Of a DNA stretch of 20,664 bases, positions 14,577 to 20,664 are shown in pieces; positions within the stretch are counted from its first letter, which is position 1, and every line of letters begins with the position of its first letter. The DNA comes from a virus: the IMG/VR virus record IMGVR_UViG_3300028925_011137, positions 1 to 20,664 of that record. One strand, 5' to 3'. The notes under the pieces were generated by a model. That model ran no database searches. It worked only from the letters and a program-made list of their open reading frames with translations, and was not told where the DNA came from. Both the position numbers and the translations under genes were made by a program.

Positions 14577-17222
14577 ATGGCTGATATTAGCACATATAAT
14601 CGTGTCCGTGATGACTATAAGGTTCAGACCTTTGAGACTTATGCGGAAGCAGGGGCATATCTCAAGGATAGAAATCCCAATCTAACGATCAACACAGAAC
14701 GAGCGGCACGTAGCTTTGAAAAGAAAAACCCTCATCTGATGAAGGTGCTGGAAGGTATGCCTTTCGCAGATAAAGCGTTGGACTTTGCAATGAAAGCCCC
14801 TGGCGCAGCACGTAACGCCCTAAATTTAATACCTGGCTTGGGTGCTATGAGTCGTGTAGTGGATAATCCTATTGATCCTTCAACGGGTGAAGCCAGGAGG
14901 GGAAGTGAAAGTCCCAACAATGCTTTAACTAAACTTTTTGGAGGGGTGTCTGCTCTAGATGACAAAGTAAAAGAGGTAGGTGATGTCGGAAGTAATTTCA
15001 TGTCCGGTATCAGTTCGGGAATGACGTTAGGCGGCACAGAACAGTTGTCTCAAGCTATAGGCAATAAACCAGAATCTGGTATGGCTTTTGGTGCTGGTGA
15101 GCTTATCGGTGAGATGATAATGCCGTATAAGGCTGCTCGTCTTGTATTGGGTATGACTAAGATGGGTGGACGTATGATGGGGCAAGAAGGGCTAAAAGGT
15201 ATATTAGGTCGTGCGGCAATGGGGGGGGCTGAGTCTGCTATGGTAGAAATGCCTAAGTCTATTATAAGAGGTGAGGATTTAGATGAAGCTGCCAAACATG
15301 GTGCTATAGCCTTTGGTGTAGGTACTGCATTTCCACTGCTTCTACGTGGATCGTATGTAGCGGGTAAGAAAGGGATAGAACGATGGTTAGGTCCTGGTAA
15401 GGGCGAGATTGATGACGATTTGGTGAGGTTTCTGCGTGAAGAAGACTTATTGGATGAGGCTCCAGCTTCTATATTACGTCCTACTTCTGATATGATATCG
15501 TTTGTACAACAGCGTACAATGGCAAGTGCAGCAACACGTAAGATATATACTAAATCAAGAGAGAAATTAACCACTGTAGTTGATAAGATGCGCGATAGGA
15601 TATCTCTTAGATTGGGAGATAATGTCACGGCACAACATCCGTCTGAGGTAGGTACCGTAGTCGTTAATGACATAACCAAATCGTTAGAGTTTTTGAAAGA
15701 TTCTAAAAATGCGGCCTATGATAAAGTTTCATTATCTATTATAGGGAAAACGCCTATTAAGCCTAATTTGAAAATGGAAATAGTGTATCCTGATGCCAAT
15801 GGTGATCCAGGCAGGACGGAGAAAGTTTCTCTTTTTGAAGGCTTAGAAGATATCATTGGTCTAGATGTCCTTGCAGGAGCATCACCGGCAATTTCACCGG
15901 CAAGGCGTAAATTAATGGCTACTTATAAGTGGGCGAAAAAAAATGCCACAAAAGTAGAAACGACAACGGATGATGTGCATATTCGGGATCTTGAACCTTC
16001 GGGTAGCAAGCTCTTTGCTGATGTTAACATCAATCCCGCTACCGGAAAACCATTACCTTCACCTGGAAGGAGACCTAGGGAGACAGCAGAACAAGCTAAT
16101 GTCAGGCAGGATATACAGGGTGTGCAGCCGGTTGAGTCTTTAGCTGAACAAAATGTGCGCCTGGATCTTCAAGGTAGGCCCATTGCAAAACGCACGACGA
16201 CTGAGGTGGTATACAAAGATTATAATTGGTGGTGGAATAGAGCTAAAGAAATTGGCAGTTTATTAGATCAAAAAGCAGTCGTTGAATCGCCAGCAGACCG
16301 TCAGATGGTAGGTAGGGCATATCATCTTATTAGAGATGTAATTGATCGTCATGGCGAAGAGATGAGCATCATATCGGGCGATGGTAGTTATAAAACCGCG
16401 ATAGATGCAGCAAGGGCATCTCATATAAATTATACTACATTCCAGCACCACCCGTTAGTGAACAAGTTCCTTGTATTGGGTAGTTTAGATAATAAGAGCA
16501 TTGCTGAACCTGAAAAGATCATGCCGTTGATTTTTAATAATACTTCAGCAGTACGGGAAGTAAAGCATATACTTGGTCCCGATGCTTTTAATCAAGTCAG
16601 GCAGTCATGGCTTCATTCTTTACTTATTGATGCGATAGAATTAGAGTCTAATGGGACCATCCAAGGCATCAATGCTAAGAAATTGATGGCGCAGTTACGT
16701 AAATATGGATGGATGGATGAAAGTCCTTCTTCTTTAATAATAGAGATGTTTAGTGATGAAGGGTTTGTTACGCCGGATGGTGCGCCTATAAGTGGCGTGA
16801 CAGAAGCACCCATTAAATTAGAGGACTTCAAAAAGTTCGTTCATAATGTAGGACTTCTTAGTGAAGCAACAGAGCTTATGAAGACCGCAGGACGACCTGA
16901 TGCTATGGGGGGTAGTTCTCAGGAACGGTTTAGTGGTGGTCGATTTTCTTCTCCCAGATCCTTGCTTGATAATGTTAAGACAATGGCATTGTCTATGATA
17001 GTAGCAAAGAAAGGTGCCGAAGAACTACAAAAAGGATATGGTAAAAGTATATTCTTAGGTGGTTCAGGTCCCGAAGCTGCTTCTATAGATGCCGATTTAA
17101 GTCGTGTGCCTTTTACATCTCGTAAGGAATCACCGTTAAGTCGTAATCCCAATATAAAACTTACGGAAGAGACAATGGTACAGGGTGCCTCCGCAGTCCT
17201 TAATAGGATAATGAATAGATGA
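14577..17222 (+). CDS. Large ejection / internal virion protein-like, 881 aa
   Basis: This is the longest complete gene in the window. An amphipathic, basic N-terminus (about residues 1-50) precedes a Gly/Met/Ala-rich, moderately hydrophobic region from about 139 to 275. That region includes FMSGISSGMTLGGTEQL, FGAGELIGEMIMPYKAARLV and GAIAFGVGTAFPLLLRGSY, the sort of segment that could enter a membrane during DNA ejection. The rest is mainly helical, with a short duplicated motif AEQANVRQDIQG / AEQNVRLDLQG around residues 504-535. No lytic transglycosylase or other enzyme motif is recognised. It ends with a 4-base ATGA overlap onto the terminase gene. A tape-measure role is possible by size, but the gene neighbourhood favours a podovirus-type ejection protein. 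Confidence 0.6.
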   Translation: MADISTYNRVRDDYKVQTFETYAEAGAYLKDRNPNLTINTERAARSFEKKNPHLMKVLEGMPFADKALDFAMKAPGAARNALNLIPGLGAMSRVVDNPIDPSTGEARRGSESPNNALTKLFGGVSALDDKVKEVGDVGSNFMSGISSGMTLGGTEQLSQAIGNKPESGMAFGAGELIGEMIMPYKAARLVLGMTKMGGRMMGQEGLKGILGRAAMGGAESAMVEMPKSIIRGEDLDEAAKHGAIAFGVGTAFPLLLRGSYVAGKKGIERWLGPGKGEIDDDLVRFLREEDLLDEAPASILRPTSDMISFVQQRTMASAATRKIYTKSREKLTTVVDKMRDRISLRLGDNVTAQHPSEVGTVVVNDITKSLEFLKDSKNAAYDKVSLSIIGKTPIKPNLKMEIVYPDANGDPGRTEKVSLFEGLEDIIGLDVLAGASPAISPARRKLMATYKWAKKNATKVETTTDDVHIRDLEPSGSKLFADVNINPATGKPLPSPGRRPRETAEQANVRQDIQGVQPVESLAEQNVRLDLQGRPIAKRTTTEVVYKDYNWWWNRAKEIGSLLDQKAVVESPADRQMVGRAYHLIRDVIDRHGEEMSIISGDGSYKTAIDAARASHINYTTFQHHPLVNKFLVLGSLDNKSIAEPEKIMPLIFNNTSAVREVKHILGPDAFNQVRQSWLHSLLIDAIELESNGTIQGINAKKLMAQLRKYGWMDESPSSLIIEMFSDEGFVTPDGAPISGVTEAPIKLEDFKKFVHNVGLLSEATELMKTAGRPDAMGGSSQERFSGGRFSSPRSLLDNVKTMALSMIVAKKGAEELQKGYGKSIFLGGSGPEAASIDADLSRVPFTSRKESPLSRNPNIKLTEETMVQGASAVLNRIMNR

Positions 17223-18211
17223 CGGAGCCTTCTACAGACTGTCCTTTTGTCGAGTTGATGGAACGGGAATATTATTTAGACGACACCAAAGTGCTGGTTG
17301 AGTTTCAGCCCCATCAACGCCGGATCTTGAATAAGGCGTTTACAGCCAATGAAGAGGGTAAGCTGCCCTATGAAACGGTGGTATGGTCAACGCCTAAGAA
17401 AGAGGGTAAGACGGCCATAGGAGGGGCTATAGCCTACGGGTGGTGTCGTCATTACGGTGGTAATGCGTTTAGCCTTGCTAACGACAAAGATCAAGCCGGT
17501 GAACGTATGTTTGATCGGGTGGTTAAAAACTTGCAGATAATGAAGGAGAAGAATGAGTCCCTTTTTCTGCAAATTGTCGATGAAGGATACCATGATCGAA
17601 TAACGAAAAACAACATGATAGAATTTGCGGAAGGCGGCCAGATTAATCCTTCACCGCACTGGCTTAAGTTTGTACCGGCTGATTATGCGGGTGAGGCGGG
17701 TGGTCGTCAGGCGTTTACCTGCTTTGATGAGATGTGGGCGTATAAGGGCGATGCGATGTCGAGGTTTTGGGATGAGTTCGTTCCCCTCTCTATCATGCCA
17801 GCCTCTCTACGCTTTATCACAACGTATGCGGGGTGGTATGGGGAGAGTGAACTGCTGTGGAGTATTTACGAAACTGTAGTCAAGCCTGATCCACACGATC
17901 CGCATGTTAAGCACGGTACACCGGTTCCTGAGTTAGAAGATTTACCGGTCTATCAATACGGGACAGCTTATCAACCAGGCAGTTATTTAGTATATTGGGA
18001 CCATGAGAACAGGATGCCCTGGAAGACTCCAGCGTATATAGAGGGGCGGCGTAATGATCCAGCCGTTAAAGGTCGAGAGAGTGAGTGGCGTAGAATGTGG
18101 AAAAATGAATGGACCACCGGCCAAGAGGCATTTCTACCCGCTGAATTAATAGATGAACTTATGGATATGGCTGAGTCTAAAGGCTTAGTCAATCATATGA
18201 AACACTGGTAA
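17219..18211 (+). CDS. terL: Terminase large subunit, ATPase domain only
   Basis: This is the DNA-packaging motor ATPase. The 330-residue protein has an adenine-contact FQPHQRRIL segment (29-37), a Walker A STPKKEGKT (57-65) and a Walker B AFTCFDE with Asp170-Glu171. The coupling motif TTYAG follows (201-205). After a WRRMWKNEWTTGQEAFLP segment (near 290-305), which in related proteins leads into the nuclease domain, it stops at residue 330 (TAA 18209-18211). The first nuclease strand and its catalytic Asp are therefore missing. Typical full large subunits are about 450-600 residues. The following DNA encodes a new protein in another frame with its own ribosome site, so no frameshift remnant is seen. 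It overlaps the upstream gene by ATGA. Confidence 0.85.
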   Translation: MTEPSTDCPFVELMEREYYLDDTKVLVEFQPHQRRILNKAFTANEEGKLPYETVVWSTPKKEGKTAIGGAIAYGWCRHYGGNAFSLANDKDQAGERMFDRVVKNLQIMKEKNESLFLQIVDEGYHDRITKNNMIEFAEGGQINPSPHWLKFVPADYAGEAGGRQAFTCFDEMWAYKGDAMSRFWDEFVPLSIMPASLRFITTYAGWYGESELLWSIYETVVKPDPHDPHVKHGTPVPELEDLPVYQYGTAYQPGSYLVYWDHENRMPWKTPAYIEGRRNDPAVKGRESEWRRMWKNEWTTGQEAFLPAELIDELMDMAESKGLVNHMKHW

Positions 18212-18226
18212 GGAGATTAGGGTATG
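18211..18226 (+). promoter_or_regulatory. Ribosome binding site and start of tail-fibre-like gene
   Basis: AGGAG lies directly after the terminase stop, and the ATG at 18224 follows at a normal spacing of 8 to 9 bases. This supports 18224 as the real start of a separate gene rather than a continuation of the terminase. Confidence 0.55.
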
Positions 18227-20664
18227 TCTACCGCAATACGTTCAAGCCTCACCGATCACTCTACCTTAGACGGTACAGGCGATGAGATCAATGGCAGTGA
18301 GGTCGATGAGAATGGCTTTACTGTAGCCGATATCTTAGACGGCACGACCAGTACCGATCTTGCCGGTGCCGGAACGGTAGACTTTGTCTTTACTACAAGC
18401 CGGTCTGGTTTACGTCTTATAGACCTTGATAATGCCGCAAGTGCTATACATACCGCTTTGACGGTAGAATGGGACCCTGGTGATGGGGGCAATCTAACCG
18501 ACAATGGATCGGGTATCGGTATTGATTTTATCATGCCGGATGATGCGGATAACCAAGATACCTATGCTTCAATTAATACGATGGTGGTGTCTGATGCGAC
18601 AACGGCAGAAGAAGGTGAACTGTCGTTCAAGGTAGCTAAAGCCGGTACTAACACCGAAGTGCTTACCATAGGAAGCGGCGTATCTACCTTTTCACAAAAA
18701 GTTACCGTAGGTGTAAACGACACCGGACACGATGTTAAGTTTTTCGGTGCCACTGCGGGTGCTTATATGGAGTGGGACGAGAGTGCCGATCAGCTTCGTA
18801 TTATGGGGGCCTCTGCGGATGCGACTACGAGTACGGGTAAACTGCTGCTGGCTACTTCGCTTGACAATATCAATGCCAATGATGTACTGGGCAAGATAGA
18901 CTTTCAAGCTCCTCATGAGGACACGGGAACAGATGCAATCGCAATAGCGGCCTCAATAGAGGCTATTGCACAAGCTACCTTTACTGCTACCGTCAATGCC
19001 ACTGATCTAATCTTTTCTACCGGCTCTTCTGGTGCGGCCTCAGAGAAATTCAGGTTCACTAGCGATGGTGAGCTAGGGGTAGGCGGGGCGAATTATGGCA
19101 CGGATGGTCAAGTTCTAACCTCTACCGGTGCAGGGACCGCTCCGGCGTGGGAAGATGCTACTGCGGGTGATATTACCAGTGTTGTAGCGGGTAACGGTTT
19201 AACGGGAGGTGCTACCTCTGGGGCTGCTACGGTTACTATCGCGGCTGCTCAGACAACGATAACTTCTATCTACGCTACGGATTTGATAATCGGTGAAGAT
19301 TCAGAAACTGCGATTGATTTCGGTACAGCGGACGAAATTGATTTCAAAATAAATAACACAGCGGAGTTGACTCTAAGTGCCACTGCGTTATACCCCATTG
19401 CTGATGCTGGGCTGGACTTAGGAACTTCGGCTCTTGGATATAACGACCTACACTTAGGGGCTTCTGGTGTTATCAACTTCGATAATGCCAATGTCACGAT
19501 CACCCATACCACTGGGGCTTTGACCGTAGGTGGTGGAACCTTGACAGTAGGGGCAAACACTGATGGACATGATGTAAAGTTCTTTGGCAACGCTTCTGGT
19601 GCCTATATGGAGTGGGACGAAAGTGCCGATCAGTTGAGGATTATGGGAGCCTCTGCTGATGCCGTGACAAGCACGGGTAAGCTGCTACTGGCTACTTCGC
19701 TTATCGATATCAATGCCAATGATGTCTTAGGCAAGATAGACTTTCAAGCTCCGCACGAGGACACAGGGACAGATGCAATCGCAATAGCGGCTTCTATTCA
19801 GGCTGTTGCTCAAGCCACTTTTACCGCTACAGTCAATGCCACTGATCTGATATTCTACACCGGACATTCAGAAGCGGCCACTGAGAAGTTCCGCATGACC
19901 TCGCAGGGTGAGTTAGGCGTGGGTGGAGCTAACTACGGCACGGACGGACAAGTCTTGACAAGCGCGGGAGCCGGAGCGGCTGCTGCGTGGGAAGATGCTG
20001 GTGCGGGTACATCGCTGAGTGGTACGACCAATAATACCGTGGCAACGGTCACAGGGGCCAATGCGCTGATAGGCGAAGCTGAACTGACGTTCGACGGCAC
20101 CGATCTCGCAATTGGCAATACCGCACCATCGTCGTATATAAACAGCGTTCATGGTGTGGTCGTTGGCGAATCGGATGACGCTACCAGTGAGATCGTTATC
20201 GCCGGTACTGTGGGTGAACTGAACTTCACCGATACGGCAGATACGACGAATCAAGCCAGTATTAGCCACAGTCACAGCACAAACAAACTGACGTATGACT
20301 GCATTAGTGGTTTGCACGAGTTCTCGTTCAATGGGGCTGTAAACGCTCGTATAGACCAAGCCAAGTTGTTTATGTATGAGACTGCAAACGCCCACCAATC
20401 CATTGGCGCAACGCTTAATCAGGCCACCGCAGACAACGAGATCCTCACCCTCAAGTCCAGCGATGTCGCGCACGGGATGACGGACCTCGCGGAGACTGAT
20501 ACGTATGGCAACTGGCAAAAGCACGATTCCACTGGGGGTGGATGTACGTGGGTCGGGTATACCGAAACTACTGCCGCGATCAATATCATAGGGCGCACCT
20601 CCGACAATAGCACTTTAAAAAGCACATCAGCACGGGGTTGTATTGAAACATATAGTCAGACCAA
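18224..20664 (+). CDS. Tail fibre / receptor-contact-like structural protein, 3' end outside window
   Basis: Open from ATG 18224 to the end of the window (813 codons plus 2 bases), with no stop. It is Thr/Ala/Gly/Asp-rich, poor in Cys, Lys and Arg, with many short beta strands and repeated phrases such as HDVKFFG, GAYMEWDESADQLRIMGA and GKIDFQAPHEDTGTDAIAIA. These are typical of repeat-rich fibre or surface proteins from environmental phages. The N-terminal part (about residues 1-155) is not repeated. Residues 161-312 and 441-592 are a duplicated block, and the visible C-terminal part is more mixed, with Ser/Thr-rich sequence. An intramolecular chaperone domain or receptor-binding tip would be expected past the window. 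It follows the terminase by 12 bases. Confidence 0.7.
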   Translation, partial: MSTAIRSSLTDHSTLDGTGDEINGSEVDENGFTVADILDGTTSTDLAGAGTVDFVFTTSRSGLRLIDLDNAASAIHTALTVEWDPGDGGNLTDNGSGIGIDFIMPDDADNQDTYASINTMVVSDATTAEEGELSFKVAKAGTNTEVLTIGSGVSTFSQKVTVGVNDTGHDVKFFGATAGAYMEWDESADQLRIMGASADATTSTGKLLLATSLDNINANDVLGKIDFQAPHEDTGTDAIAIAASIEAIAQATFTATVNATDLIFSTGSSGAASEKFRFTSDGELGVGGANYGTDGQVLTSTGAGTAPAWEDATAGDITSVVAGNGLTGGATSGAATVTIAAAQTTITSIYATDLIIGEDSETAIDFGTADEIDFKINNTAELTLSATALYPIADAGLDLGTSALGYNDLHLGASGVINFDNANVTITHTTGALTVGGGTLTVGANTDGHDVKFFGNASGAYMEWDESADQLRIMGASADAVTSTGKLLLATSLIDINANDVLGKIDFQAPHEDTGTDAIAIAASIQAVAQATFTATVNATDLIFYTGHSEAATEKFRMTSQGELGVGGANYGTDGQVLTSAGAGAAAAWEDAGAGTSLSGTTNNTVATVTGANALIGEAELTFDGTDLAIGNTAPSSYINSVHGVVVGESDDATSEIVIAGTVGELNFTDTADTTNQASISHSHSTNKLTYDCISGLHEFSFNGAVNARIDQAKLFMYETANAHQSIGATLNQATADNEILTLKSSDVAHGMTDLAETDTYGNWQKHDSTGGGCTWVGYTETTAAINIIGRTSDNSTLKSTSARGCIETYSQT
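18704..19159 (+). repeat. Fibre-gene duplication, copy 1 (456 bases)
   Basis: Encodes residues 161-312. It matches the copy 840 bases downstream without any indel, starting at TVGVN(D)TGHDVKFFG and ending at AWEDA. Differences are many but mostly at third codon positions, for example in the IDFQAPHEDTG segment. Confidence 0.85.
19544..19999 (+). repeat. Fibre-gene duplication, copy 2 (456 bases)
   Basis: Encodes residues 441-592 and aligns with copy 1 at a constant offset of 840 bases (280 codons). Protein identity is high in ESADQLRIMGASADA and DTGTDAIAIAASI, and lower near LIF(S/Y)TG(S/H)S. The spacer between copies (residues 313-440) is not repeated. Confidence 0.85.

Noticed and set aside
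15050-15679. A 209-residue minus-strand open frame
   Set aside because: It lies within the long ejection-type gene; composition is Ser/Pro/Ile-rich with no family signature, as expected for an antisense shadow.
18212-18800. Frameshifted remnant of the terminase nuclease domain
   Set aside because: The region encodes a continuous fibre-like frame with its own ribosome site, and the other frames show no nuclease-like sequence.
19913-20524. A 203-residue minus-strand open frame under the fibre gene
   Set aside because: It is antisense to a well-supported repeat-rich + strand gene and has no recognisable domain.
1-20664. CRISPR array, insertion sequence or attachment site
   Set aside because: The only direct repeats are in-frame within genes with no spacers, and no transposase, integrase or terminal inverted repeats were seen.

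Overview
The window is part of a tailed double-stranded DNA phage genome. It is the late (virion morphogenesis and packaging) module, with every gene on the + strand and almost no non-coding DNA; the largest gap is about 110 bases. Several neighbours overlap by ATGA start/stop junctions (416, 655, 6928, 8256 and 17219), so the block reads as one translationally coupled operon. No tape-measure protein, contractile sheath, tRNA, integrase, holin or endolysin is visible. A tail-tubular-like adaptor and nozzle pair followed by a run of long ejection-type proteins suggests a podovirus-like, roughly T7-style layout. The repeat-rich fibre style resembles phages known mainly from environmental sequencing, and the virus is probably uncultured. 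The host cannot be named. An L,D-transpeptidase in the tail block would fit a host with diaminopimelate-type peptidoglycan, which is an inference.

Layout. Positions 1-795 hold the 3' end of an upstream gene (perhaps portal) and three small unknown genes. The capsid block (814-5593) has a scaffold-like protein, a small protein with a C2H2-type zinc-finger motif, a decoration protein and the major capsid protein. It continues with a right-handed beta-helix protein, a short Lys-tailed protein and a small beta-rich protein; the intergenic gaps here contain predicted hairpins. The tail block (5669-9794) has an adaptor/tail-tube-A-like protein, a protein with a C-terminal YkuD-type L,D-transpeptidase domain, and a nozzle/hub-like protein. 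These three genes are joined by 4-base overlaps.

The ejection block (9804-17222) holds four long proteins of low similarity to anything I recognise. Two of them carry striking tandem repeats, 14 residues x 11 and 18 residues x 5. The last block has a terminase ATPase domain (17219-18211) that ends exactly where the nuclease domain should start, followed by a long tail-fibre-like gene that runs off the window and contains a 456-base internal duplication.

The most noteworthy observations are (1) an apparently complete L,D-transpeptidase catalytic domain built into a tail-locus protein, (2) a terminase large subunit without its nuclease half and no nuclease elsewhere in the window, and (3) the tandem-repeat ejection-region proteins. 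All functional calls come from reading motifs and gene order; no database search was run.
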